Positions 11,955-23,062 of a DNA stretch of 64,000 nt are shown here, piece by piece. Origin of the DNA: Harmonia axyridis. Its lineage: Eukaryota > Arthropoda > Insecta > Coleoptera > Coccinellidae. The notes below the pieces were generated by a model. It saw only the letters and a list, made by a program, of their open reading frames with translations, was not told the origin of the DNA and searched no databases. A program made the translations under genes and the position numbers. The stretch covers positions 1,304,501 to 1,368,500 of the forward strand of contig NC_059504.1 in NCBI RefSeq assembly GCF_914767665.1, given 5' to 3'. Within the stretch, counting starts at the first letter, position 1; every line of letters begins with the position of its first letter.

Positions 11955-12332
11955 ACTTACATCTAGAAACCAGCACCAAAGCTCACTGTCTTGGCAACAG
12001 AAAGCTGGATCTCGCAGAAATCATGGGTATATACAGGATATTTCAAATTTGGATATCAAAAAATTCTCAATATAAAAAAGTAACAAATTTCCAAAGTATG
12101 ATCGTTAGAAAGTTCTTCTTCGAAATTCTCGAAGCTACTCAAACGACACCACAAAAAACATCACCATTATCGTCCCTTTACCACCCTGTTAAGTACCTAC
12201 CTCAAGATCCATTACGCTGAATGCACATTTTCGGAATAAAAAAACATATTCAAGGGAAAACCAATATTTCACAAGCGAGGCCTTGACTTCATCTCCCAAC
12301 GCCGTAGTCCAAATTTATCATCCCTTGTTCCT
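11955..12332. other. Unannotated DNA upstream of the candidate secreted-protein exon
   Basis: The 114-codon open frame across 11876-12220 starts inside the MITE and has no recognisable motif. This may be the promoter region of the candidate gene starting at 12333; no TATA or initiator can be assigned confidently. Confidence 0.3.
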
Positions 12333-12519
12333 ATGACAACTTTTATATTTTATTTTACCCTGGTCCTATTGTCATTTTACGGACCGTGTGCAGCTACCTT
12401 TATCTGGACGTCAAGTTATATTGGCACCGTAAATACAAATAAATTGTTCTTGAACGCTGGTTCCAATAGCTTGGAGTATACAGAGTGGTCCTACCCTCAA
12501 GTTGATGTATTTATATCCG
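12333..12519 (+). CDS. Candidate exon 1 of a small secreted protein
   Basis: An open frame starts at ATG 12333 with a hydrophobic stretch MTTFIFYFTLVLLSFYG and a plausible signal-peptide cleavage after PCAA. A balanced, non-repetitive mature part follows (IWTSSYIGTVNTNK, then SLEYTEWSYPQVDVFIS). The frame is open to 12542, but splitting it at TCCG|GT (12519/12520) leaves phase 1, exactly what is needed to join the piece at 15050. That donor (GTCGAA) is weak. The family is not recognised. The case rests on protein-like composition and phase agreement with two further pieces. A chance open frame in AT-rich DNA is the main alternative. Confidence 0.35.
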
Positions 12520-12616
12520 GTCGAATTCGAAATCTGAGATGAAGATTCAATTGTGAATTTCACGGACATGAATTTGAAATGTGTGATCTTAAAGCTAAGA
12601 TAAAAAGGCGATTTAT

Positions 12617-13314
12617 ATACAGGGTGTTCTTAAATTGAAGGTACGAAGGAAAATGAGTTTCGAGGGATAATTTTACTAAAAGAAGTCGTATAAAAACGGG
12701 TCCTCAAATGCTTTGTTTTCGGGATACAGGGTGTTTCTTGTAGTTCTACTTTTTTTGAGATGATTCTACCAGTTTATCGAATCTTTATAAATCTTCGCTA
12801 TAGATTGGCTTAATAAGTAGGTACCAAAACTCATAATTAATTTATCAATCACAGTTTTGCTAATTCGACATTTATGGTAATTTGAATTTTCCTGAATATT
12901 ACTAGAGAATTTTTCGAAATTTTTTTTTTGAATTGAATATACGACAGAACTACAAAAAATAAAAAGTGTAGTACTGGACCAAAGATTTTTTTTCACATTT
13001 TTCTAAACCAAAAAAGTTCTGGAGGAAAGAAGCGGGCACTGTTCCAAAAAAAATATCACCCTGTATATTTACATTCAAAATTAGCATATCACATGATGAA
13101 AACTTCAAATAGGAATATCTATGCCGAATTTAAATTGAATATCTTGTAAAAGGAAGTTGCTATGACCAAAAACTCGAAAAAAAAAAACAAATTTGAACAC
13201 CCTGTATCTCGAAAATAAAGCGTTTGCAGCTCCATGTTTATAGGCTTTTTTCTCAAAATGAGTCAAGGAATCTGTCATTTTCGTTTGTACCTCCAATTAA
13301 GGAACACCCAGTAT
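12617..13314. mobile_element. Foldback-like element with CAGGGTGTT ends
   Basis: The left end ACAGGGTGTTCTTAAATTG then AAGGTACGAAGGAAAATGA is mirrored by the right end, whose complement reads ACTGGGTGTTCCTTAATTG then GAGGTACAAACGAAAATGA. The match continues inward to ACGCTTTATTTTCGAGATAC and a second CAGGGTGTT. TIRs therefore exceed 100 bp in a 698-bp element with no coding capacity. A second, cut copy lies at 32611 and an end fragment at 20238. Confidence 0.7.
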
Positions 13315-15006
13315 ATCGATTGGTCATTGTATAGGGTGATCATTTTCAAATAATAAATAAATAAAAATAAATAATAATAATCGATACAAAACTAACGAAA
13401 CTCATTCGATCCCAAAATGAATCTTTCATTCTAGCAAAATATCAAATTTCATCATGGAAAAAACAGCAACAAAGAATGTTTTAGGCTTTAATTCTAACTG
13501 TTCAGGAAGTAATCGATATAAAAGTACATATACCTAATATTTATCCAGCATATTCAAATGAATTTAACTCCCAAAGATTTTTGGCATGACCACAGAGATT
13601 TTAAAATACCTAATTTATTCAGTTTTTAGAGCAAAATAATATTTTAATATTTTTATGATGAATATGATACTTTACCTGCTTGAATTTCATCTCTAGTCGA
13701 TCTAATGATTGGTCTGATCCTGATTCTATTTTTAGAGAATTTTGATTGGCAGCAGATATATGATTGTCCTCTCTAAGATTTTGAACAAGTTCAAAATGAA
13801 GTGTGTAAACACCTATCACATTCTTTTAAAATCATTTCTGTAGTAGTTTTTCATGAATATTTCTGGATTCTTTATAATCTTCTACATTTTTCTTCACCAT
13901 CTTAAAAAGAAGTCTTCTTATAATTCTCCAAGTTTATCTGAAATTGTTTCCCAATCTGAGGTGTAATAATTTATGTTCAGTAAGAATTACTGATTCCATC
14001 ACATACGTTTTTATTTTCTTGATATTGATAGGCATCATTTCGCTAATTTCATTCTAAATTTCTTTCAACGAGGTATTTCTAAATCTACCTCCTTCCCATG
14101 TTTGAATAAATGAACGACAAATACGATTATGATTCGATCTACAGTAAATATTTGGCAAATATCTACTTCCTAAGCTATCTCGAATTCGAGAAATGCCAAA
14201 ATATCATTGCTTATTGGTTAGATCGGCTAGCATGTTTTATCGCTAGGAAACGAGGAGGGTCGCTATGGAAACATTCTCCCTACCAAAATCCAAGGAGAGA
14301 AATACTTGATTAAATATTACACTTAGGTATTTTCATTTCGATGCTAAAATTCATAGGTTTTGCGATGTTTTAAATGATATTAAAAAAATTCGAATTTTTA
14401 TGAAATTTAAATTAACGAGATGTGGATAGATATAAAGCATAATAAGAGCAATAAATTGCCTGTTAGTCATAACTAGATCAATTTTTCCACGTGTTTTGTT
14501 ATGGTGAATAGGTGTTTGAACTGTTCTAGGTGCAGTACCACCTCTAGAGCGTCTAGGATGATTAATATCCAATATTAATATTCATACTCACCGCATAGAA
14601 TCTCCTTGGCTCCCCAAGTTACAACATAGATTAATAAGACAGTCACAGTCGACGACAACAAATTGATTTATGTTGATCACGAATTTCAATCCTGATAATT
14701 CTTGCTGTTTCGTAACATATTGCAACTACGCAGTCCTCAGAGTGGGCTTTTCGCGCAGATTTCTTCCCCACAATCCTAGTTACACTTTTGAAGGATGTTT
14801 ACCTTCAGAATTTGACGCAATAAATTAAGCTCGAAATTTTATTAGTTCAACTCTTCAATTTTTTATGCCCATCTTGTTTTATGAACCATTAAGATGATTT
14901 ATAGGGGGTTTCTTCAAGGTTAATGACTTCACATTGGATTGGTTTGTTAGCTTTTATTATTTGTCGATGAGAAGATGTATGATTTATTGATACAGGCCTC
15001 GTTTGG
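13315..15006. other. Unannotated AT-rich DNA with A/T microsatellite
   Basis: An AATAAATAATAA-type low-complexity run lies at about 13345-13382. No exon, transposon end or repeat relative is otherwise recognised. If the candidate gene 12333-16129 is real, this is its first intron. Confidence 0.35.
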
Positions 15007-15049
15007 GTGATATATTTGTTTCACAGGACTGTTTTGTCAGTGACCGCAG

Positions 15050-15130
15050 GACATTATCGATTTCGGACTTTACTTGGGCCTGGAAATACTGCAATTTTGC
15101 AGTATGGCACATTATTTAACGTTGAGACAG
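15050..15130 (+). CDS. Candidate exon 2 of the small secreted protein
   Basis: The stretch reads HYRFRTLLGPGNTAIL then QYGTLFNVET and is bounded by CCGCAG| at 15049 and a good donor ACAG|GTCAGT at 15130/15131. The two leading bases complete the phase-1 codon left at 12519, giving Gly. The 81-nt length again leaves phase 1. The composition is strongly protein-like. The frame itself is open from 15007 to 15219, so a longer single-exon reading is also possible. No known domain is recognised. Confidence 0.4.
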
Positions 15131-15369
15131 GTCAGTTTTCATTTGAAAGGGGTAGGTACATCTTGTGGTTCCAAATTCAACCCTACCAAGAAGACAAACC
15201 TTTCAAGTATCTAAAATAATAGTAGGGTTCGAGTGACACATAATTTTGAAGGTTTTGAAATTCTATTTGGGAAAAATGATGGAGAATTTTTGTTTCCCTA
15301 CATTTCGTTGTAGAAAAAACTACTTCATTTTAATTGATATGTTGAAATTTACTACCGTTTAGTGTATAA

Positions 15370-15530
15370 TATACACTGTGTCCGTACAGTATGGAACAAA
15401 TTCATTTTTAGCTAAACAGACCATTTTAAGAAATAATCCTGAAACACGCCGATTTTTTATTTAAATTTACCGTACTTTGAAATAATAATCTAATATACAG
15501 GGTGAATATTAGATTATTATTTTAAATTTC
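15370..15530. repeat. Interspersed repeat fragment with a perfect hairpin
   Basis: ACACTGTGTCCGTACAGTAT and the following text resemble a short dispersed repeat. A perfect 17-bp inverted repeat sits at 15480-15496 and 15506-15522 (AAATAATAATCTAATAT and its complement) around a 9-nt loop ACAGGGTGA. Confidence 0.5.
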
Positions 15531-16070
15531 CTGAAGCCTAGAAATTTTAACCAGTACGAACCAAACATTGAAATTATTTCTTTTCGCCAGTTTTTCTAAG
15601 AATTTACTGTAGAATTTTTTTAAATAATCATTCTTATCAACCTATTTCCTCAAATTATGATCAATTCGATTGGAAAGCCTCAATTTTCCTACATTCTCGT
15701 CTCCATTCTCTGAATCCGCTCCATCTGAAGCCATGGCACATAAATACATTCAACAATATGTCATTCCTTTCGAAATAGTAACAAGTTATAACAGTATAAA
15801 TCGCCCGCGCCACAGAATATAATTAATGAATGCAGTTTCCATGAAATGCTACTCTTGTTTATGAACGTGTGGCCTTTGGAGTCAACCGTTTTACCCAGGT
15901 ATATCGGTATTATGCCCTGTCTTCGCTGCAAAGATTTAAATCTACGAGTCAAGATGGGTTTATGGGTCTCTGATTTTTCATTTCGGCCTGTTCGACTCAA
16001 TGCGGATCAAATGAAGAAGTACGATTGGAATCCGTAATATCCTGAAATATGACACTTTATCTCTTGACAG
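15523..16070. other. Unannotated DNA before candidate exon 3
   Basis: A 63-codon open frame at 15846-16037 (+) has no recognisable motif. A CCCAG|GTATAT donor-like site occurs near 15899. Nothing can be assigned with confidence. Confidence 0.3.
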
Positions 16071-16129
16071 ATCCAGGGGAATTTCGTGTGCACATTGGTG
16101 AAAATCACTTCTCTGTACCCTCAGAGTAA
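16071..16129 (+). CDS. Candidate terminal exon 3 of the small secreted protein
   Basis: A clean acceptor TTTATCTCTTGACAG| ends at 16070. The first two bases complete the phase-1 codon from 15130, giving Asp. The frame then reads PGEFRVHIGENHFSVPSE and stops at TAA 16127-16129. The joined product would be 108 residues. The final codons, the stop and an overlapping AATAAA (16128-16133) lie within the terminal repeat of MITE copy B, so the MITE may have supplied the 3' end. Further exons could have been lost or missed. RNA evidence is required to call this a gene. Confidence 0.35.
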
Positions 16130-16717
16130 TAAACATATATAAAGGAAGCATATGTCATTTTCAGTAAGCAAATTTTGTCCTCAACATGAACTATCAAATT
16201 TGACAGGAAGCGTGCGGAAATGAAAACATATCAGTTATACGATATTTCACTCAATTCGCGAGTTTCTCCACAAAAAAAGCACTTCTAATGTCCCATAGTG
16301 AATCAACGTTTCATATCAACTCAAAATATATTGAAATAATTACCTAAATATATCAGAAAATCCGAAAACAATCTTCAAGCGCGCCAAACGACGTGAAACA
16401 ACCGATGACACTAGGAGAGCAAAAGTTGCCAAACCTTGGATTTCAGCAGGTAGGTACAGTAAATAATAAATATTCTGCTTAGTATAAATTCGACAATTAG
16501 GAAAAATAAAGGATACCAAATATTCACATTTGCATATTCAATCGGGAATCACTCAAATAAATATATTTCATTCAATATAATATACATTCAAAACGATATA
16601 GTGAAATTGTGGATTTGAAAATATATCACAATCCGACAACGTAATCTAACCATGTTGGGAACATGTAAAAATTGCGTATACTCCCTCTATCTATGTTTAT
16701 TACTATCTGGGTTGAAC
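16115..16717 (-). mobile_element. MITE copy B, inverted relative to A
   Basis: It begins GTACCCTCAGAGTAATAAAC and ends with CTATGTTTATTAC..GGTTGAAC. The body is the reverse complement of copy A with scattered substitutions, including the shared internal block near 16380-16440. It is about 603 bp and non-coding. Confidence 0.8.
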
Positions 16718-18551
16718 TGACTATGATATAAATTTTGTGTCATCTTATTGTAAGGCATCAAAAAATTTGGGATGTGAAATTTCAGCTACTTTATAATAAG
16801 AGAAAATGAGATTAACGTGCTTAACATTCCTTCTTAATTAATCCATCAAATATATTTCTCTGAAATTCAAACGTTTTCACGCTGTACCAAAATCATCGAA
16901 AGAATGCCCATCAGGAAATGAAAACATAAACTGCCAATCATCACCGGCAATAATCTAGGATCCACCCAACAAATTATAATTTAGAATAGAAATTAAACTG
17001 ACCCACCTCACCGGAGTGACGTTAGACATTAAAAAAATTGAGCTCGGACATAAGTTGTTCCACAGAGCTAATTCGAAATTTTTCAAGTCATACTCTAAAC
17101 CATCAATATCGATCATAGTTGACAGTCGATATGAGAGATGAAATAATAACATCCCAGGTCTAGACATGTTCTAGGAATATGTATAAGAAACATCTTGAGT
17201 TGATTTTTTCAAAAAAACATTGACTTTATAAACGTTAATTGATTTCACAAAAGTGAAATTATGAAAAGGTTACCTAATGTTCAACTCTGAGAAAACATCG
17301 AGAATAACAATTATCTACGATGTTTATTTTTGAAGATTAAAAACAACGTGCCAGATTTCTTCTCAGAATCCTTCGGTACATGTTCCACTACACTTTTGAC
17401 AGGTGTCAGTCGAATAGTGGAACACTTGTGTAATTCTATACGAAGCCTAATGTTATTTCAATAAACAATAGAGTGAGCTTAGCTGCTCCACATCTGCTTT
17501 ATTCTGTGCTCACCACCCATACTTTTAAATTGGTTGGAAAGGCAAATAAGTAGGAATACCAATTATTGTGTAGGTACATTTGAAGATCGTCAAAAAATGT
17601 GAATTTATCTGCAAGAAGGTTAATTCCCTAAAGCCTATTGCACTGTACTTTTCCAATAAAAAGTCTTATTTTAAAAAACTCGCTATCTGGACAGCTGACA
17701 CTTTTGAAGCTGTCTTCTTTTGAAATTCGACAAGTGAAAACTACGCCACCTCTAAAAATTGAAAGATACCTACTTGCTCCAAAAACGCATTGAGATTGTT
17801 AAAATTCACTACAAAAATGGTGAAAAATTAGACGAATCTAGACTCTAGATTCTTCCTCCTTTAGACGAGAATTAAGAACTATCTATCATTACGAAATATC
17901 TACGTGAAATATTGATCTGCAATGAGATGAGGCATATTTTAAATAATCATCACTATTCAGCCTGTTCTATGTTCAGCTCTGTGATCGAAACAGGACGCGA
18001 AGAGCAATACCAACCGAAGAACAAAAAAACAACAAATTTAATTCGCCCATCCGTTTTTTTTTCAAGATGATAAGCAAATTAAAATTATTCAGGCTGATCC
18101 AATCAATTCCATATCTGCAGATTGGAGGCTTTGATAAAGTAGCATTTACCGGGCCGCCATCACGGCTAGACATCGATTTGTCAGCTCGCACAGTTGAGAT
18201 GACGCAGAAGAAGAAGGAAGATGCATTGTTCTGTCAGCTGTCAGATACATAACGTGGAAAGCCCGATTCAGTTTCCGGACTCTTTCAGACATCTTTGCTT
18301 TGTTTGGACGATCACTGCGATTATTTGTAAACAATTTTTCTGTTCTGTGAGCGATTACGCAAGTTGGCACGTGAGAACATAGAGAGGAAATAAGCGGCCA
18401 TAGAGGAATGTTGCCAGAAGCGAAATCTTGAAACTAAAAAATGAATGTGGTTCTTTTGATCAATAATTAGGGTTTTATTAGTTTTATCTAGCTCTAATAT
18501 ACTAGGTGTCTCATGATGAATTCGTCAAACTTAAACTAAAATGTAAATCAA
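16718..18551. other. Unannotated unique DNA
   Basis: There is a 10-bp perfect inverted repeat TGTTCCACTA / TAGTGGAACA at 17381-17390 and 17415-17424. The part at 18070-18400 is less AT-rich and carries a TATTTGTAAACAA forkhead-like site near 18321, so it could be an intronic regulatory element. No exon is recognised. Confidence 0.35.
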
Positions 18552-18933
18552 GGTAAAGAGTAGGTTATAGACATAGAGAAATACACATAGATAGAGTATA
18601 CGCAATTTTTACATGTCCCCAACACGGTTAGATTACGTTGTCGGATTGTGATATATTTTTTTTTTTTTTTGAAGTTTGTTTTCTGAGTTTCTGATATATT
18701 CAGGTATTTATTCCTATATATTTCAAGAAAATATGAAACTTTGATTCACTATGAGACATAAGAAGTGCGTTCTTTGGAGAAACTCGCGAATTGAGTGAAA
18801 TATCGTATCACTGATATGTTTTCATTTCCGCGCACTTCTTGTCAAATGTGATAGTTCATGTAGGGGACAAAATTTGCTTACTGAAAATGACATACGCTTC
18901 CTCTATCTATGTTTATCATTCTGAGGTTTTACC
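18552..18933 (+). mobile_element. MITE copy C, internally deleted
   Basis: It has the same ends as copies A and B: CACATAGATAGAG, then TACGCAATTTTTACATGTCC on the left; the complement of CTCAGAATGATAAACATAG on the right. About 240 bp of the interior is missing and a T16-type run sits at the junction near 18655-18671. The left boundary is uncertain. Confidence 0.75.
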
Positions 18934-20237
18934 ATATTTTTCCAGACTATTTTCGTCTTGATATCCGAAAATAATAGGAATTATACATAAATGATAACCA
19001 CACTGGAAAGAGAGCACGAAAATACGTTAATAAATCAAAAAAACATAATTTTTTTACAATGTTTTGATGTGAATTCTCTTTCTTCTTTATCCAGCGTCAC
19101 TGACGAATTTTCTGGTATCTTCTCTGATCCCTATAATGCTCAAGTTGGCTTGACTAAGCCGATTCAAGGGTTGCAAATCATAACAGACAGTCTGTTTGGA
19201 ACAAACCGTTTTGGATGGTTTCTCCATTATCATAGGGAAGTTTCGAACTTAAAACTTTAATCCCTTCTGAAAGGCCTTTTTCCACACCTCTGACTGATTT
19301 ATGAAGGATTTGCGTAATGAAGATTTATGACGAAGAATTCTGCAATGGCAGATTTGATCAACAACTTATTTTTTAACGGAGAGGATAGATTGAATCAAAA
19401 TGTTTAAATGTAGCAATCAGATACATTGAAAAGGCAATAGTTAAATACTACCTACACCTATTTTGTTTGAATGAAGCGAACCATTTCCACCTATTCAAGA
19501 AATCAATATATGGTTGCCCTTAGAAGGTCTAGAACTTTTGATATCCTCAATAGAAATCCTATTTTTAATGATGACAAATATACTCTATGGTATCAACAGT
19601 ATAGTCTGAATAAAAAAATGACAAAATGGAAGTTGACGAATGATATTATTGATGGTTCTATCCAATATAATAAACACATTTTGGGGACACAATGAGATGA
19701 GGGTAAAAAATAATGTAATTGAAATCTATGCGAATACAAACGGTTATCAATGACAGTTGTGATTTTTTTCTGTGATCAATGGGATATGCTGAATAGAATT
19801 TCGAGTTCTTGATGATGGCAGTTTATCATTAATGAAGTGATAAAATGCTATTTAAGAAGGTGAGATATTTGAAGTGTAGTTAGTTGAGGGAAAAGATCTT
19901 TCCATTAAAATAGTTATGAAAAAATTCTCTCATTACTTTATTCATGAAGAAAGATCGAGTGATTTTGTAGGTGTGACATTAAGTGACATTAGTAATTCAT
20001 TAATTAGAGGAAACACCTTTCTATCTATGTAGTTATGGAAAAAAACAACGTTGTTTCAAATAACAATACATAACAATATACAATTATAATAACAAGTACA
20101 TTGACGAAAAAATACTAAACGTGTAGGGATCAACTACGTGCAAGTTTTAAAATATCATTATGCCAATGTTATATCATTGTATGAATGGGGCATAATGAAA
20201 CACAGTGTGTGGTTTTGAGAAAATAGTAATGCTCAAT
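18934..20237. other. Unannotated AT-rich DNA
   Basis: Open frames of 89 codons (18991-19260) and 74 codons (19471-19695), both +, show no signal peptide, domain or phase-matched neighbours. I treat them as chance open frames. Confidence 0.35.
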
Positions 20238-20300
20238 AAGGGGCTTTTTTTCTTAAGATGATCCGGGGAATCAGTCATTTTCCTTTGTACCTGTTAATTT
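20238..20300. mobile_element. Fragment of a CAGGGTGTT foldback end
   Basis: GGCTTTTTTTCTTAAGATGA followed by GGGGAATCAGTCATTTTCCT and TTGTACCT matches the inner right-end segment of the element at 12617-13314 (compare 13236-13295). No outer end is present. Confidence 0.55.
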
Positions 20301-20569
20301 CTCTCGTGATGAGGACATTTTATTTCTTTAGGTAATAAATTGTAAATTCTAAGTACCTAGTTCATAATATTTTGGATTATTGGGAGTAATATTGAATTTA
20401 TGAAAAGGAAAAAACCATTCTATGTTGTAGATCTCCCACGTTTGAGATTGTTATTAAAAAAATAAGATAAGATAACAACTTACTCCTAATCGCTATTAGC
20501 TCTGCATCAATGACAACATTTTAAGTTAACAGATCATAGTAAGCATAAATGCCATTAACCCAGTGCCCA
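20301..20569. other. Unannotated AT-rich DNA
   Basis: Nothing recognised. Confidence 0.35.
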
Positions 20570-20935
20570 CTACACTCAAAATCTCAGAGCGGATGTATTC
20601 GCGAACGCATAAAAAAAACGAGAACGGGTTTAAACTCGTTTCCATCAGGATGCGCGCGCTACAGAGATAATTTGTTGTCAAATTTGGTTTATTGGTTTAT
20701 GTGAAATACGATTCCTTCGGACGTTCGCTCGGGTCTTGAGAGACTCAAAATTTCACATGGGAGACGAGAGCCTCGGCATTCCGAGAGACTGTGGCGTGGG
20801 TGAGGAAGTCTCTGGCCTGACCCCTGACCCTGGGCTTCGACCCTCTGCCCGTTCCCGTCCTCCGACCGTGGGTCTTCTTCGGGCAAGGCATTCCGGATGA
20901 TTGCAGGCCTTTTTTCTCCGATTGACAGCAAATAT
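20570..20935. other. GC-rich island of unknown origin
   Basis: This stretch is strikingly richer in G+C and CpG than the surrounding DNA, especially 20700-20920. All three minus-strand frames are open for 65-80 codons, which is a by-product of composition. No frame shows a recognisable domain. Possibilities are the 5' part of a recently arrived non-LTR retrotransposon, a CpG-rich regulatory element, or an old exon. TGTGAAAT near 20700 is mirrored by AATTTCACA near 20750. Confidence 0.4.
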
Positions 20936-21368
20936 TAACTTTGCAAACAAATATCAATCAGAGAAGTATTACTTAGAAAAGTTATACTTCGCTAGGGTAG
21001 AAACCCTAGGCAGCAAAATGAAAATTCTCAATGGGAATAAAACATTCGACATTTTCTAACGATCAATATTTTTGTATCCTTCCTTATTTCTGGAGGAGTA
21101 AGTACTTCTAAGTCGCTATCACTGTTCATAATATAAATATATATTTATATTATTTTTCCAAAAAACTGCCAAATATTTCTTAAGTTGTCAAACTTTTATG
21201 GACATAGCAACCAACTATTCCAACAATTGCGATTTCTATCAAATTTCGTTTCAATTTATCACTACAGAAAAAATAAAATGATTGTGAGAAATGTAATAAT
21301 TCGCAAATAAAATATCCTACGTGTATCATTATAAACAATCGAAGAAAAAATGAAATGTTCAACTCGGC

Positions 21369-21460
21369 AGCGAAGTAGATTGACTGCCTTGGCTGAATTC
21401 CTAGACTAACTACGCTGGGCAATGAACAATCAGCCGTGGCAGTCAATCTAGTACTTTGCT
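21369..21460. repeat. Imperfect inverted repeat (hairpin) around TAGATTGACTGCC
   Basis: The left arm 21369-21396 (AGCGAAGTAGATTGACTGCC then TTGGCTGA) pairs with the right arm 21430-21460 (TCAGCCGTGGCAGTCAATCT then AGTACTTTGCT), with a 2-base bulge and few mismatches. The loop is about 33 nt. It could be a TIR pair of a tiny element or a transcribed hairpin. Confidence 0.6.
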
Positions 21461-23062
21461 TCCTAGTAAAACAAATAACTATTTTTTTTATTTCGTTCAT
21501 TGAAGATAGAATTACAAACAGGTGTTCCAACCTTGAAATAGTAGATATTCACAAATTATTAACAAAATAACCATAAAAACAAATCTTGTTCCTTGACTGT
21601 CTTCTCAAACATAAGTTTAGATAGAGTTTTCCATGTTCTAAACCTCACTTTATCAGGTAATAGTATAAAAAAATGTACCTGATTTTGTGGCAAATCCGTT
21701 CACTGCCATAGCTTATAGAACATCTCAGTTTGACACAAATTTCATGTTTATATTTTAGTATTATATGTTGGTACTCGGAACTCTCCTGGCATGGATTTAT
21801 CCATTATTTGTCAAAGTTGTGATGCCGAAAACTATTCTGTCGACCAATATTTTTCAATGAGAAAATCACGAAATCATATTCATTCAAATATTCCATTAAT
21901 TCCAATAAAAATTCAGAAAATAATGCTAAATACTCGTACAGAAGGCTTATTCTACCACTCATTCAATCAAAAACTAGCCACTTCGAGGCTCGTTTTTGAA
22001 TTTGAACTCGTGGAAGAATATCAATGCCTTCTGCACTGGTATTATAAATTACCTTAAAAAACAAATAATCTGATATTCTTGTCATCAATCCTGCGAAACC
22101 ATCTCCTCAGGAATCCACATAAAACCTTAGCTTATAAATCCAAACCGATTCAAATGGTAATCAACTTTTTCTACTGCACCAACCAATTAATTTCAAGGCT
22201 GAAGAATACCCAAAAATCTGGTAACTGCTTCTGATTTTATAGTAGCTCCGAAAGGAATAAACATATAAAATAAACTATCTCATCTGATGCGAACGCCTCA
22301 AGATCAGATTTACGATCCCGTAGGATCAGAGGGTTACGGATTTCGAGAATCACCATCATTTATCAAATTTCGTCCGAGCCAACGACCTCTCTGTTCCAAA
22401 AATCGTTGAATAATGGCGGTAGGTTAAAAGAATGGGGAATAAAAGAGAAGAATAGAACCGGGCAGCGGCAAAATCCGACAACAAACTATAATAAAACCGA
22501 AATTTACTATTTTGTTTCTCGTTTTCTGTGAACTAGGCACAGAGGTATGACATGTGAACACCGTGGTCGACGTTCAGATGTTCTCGGATTTATGTTTTTC
22601 TACCTGGAGGCCTTTGTGTCAGTCAAAACTGACCACTGACGCGACTCGGTGTTTTAAATTATGTAACAAAAATGTTGGGAACGCATAATTTAATTTCTGG
22701 GTGTCACACGGATGAGACTGATTAGTGATTTTGATCTAGCTAGGTCGAGCGGTCGGATCTCATCTGATAACACTGAATTTGTTGACGAATTAGATGGTTT
22801 TGTTGTTTTCCAACGATATAATCATTTTCTATGATTTTTGGAAAGAAACAAACAACTGACGTTTGTGTATTCTATGATCCTTCTATGTTCATGTCAATGC
22901 ATTTTGAATTACTCGAATGAAAAATCCTGAATATCACTCCAAAGTATACACCTTGAAAGTGATAGGTATAATAAACTCAATACGTACTGGCTTAACCAGT
23001 AAAAACACAATTTGTCAACATAGTCACCTTATTACACTGGTATTAAAGACTGGTACATACTA
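21461..23062. other. Unannotated unique DNA
   Basis: An 88-codon open frame at 21791-22057 (+) has no recognised motif. The part at 22270-22760 is less AT-rich and may contain conserved non-coding DNA. No transposon relative is seen. Confidence 0.35.

Noticed and set aside
18991..19695. Open frames of 89 and 74 codons near MITE C as extra exons of the candidate secreted protein
   Set aside because: They have no phase match, signal or motif linking them, and lie downstream of the apparent stop.
20689..20957. Three overlapping minus-strand open frames
   Set aside because: All three frames are open because GC-rich sequence lacks stops; none shows a domain.
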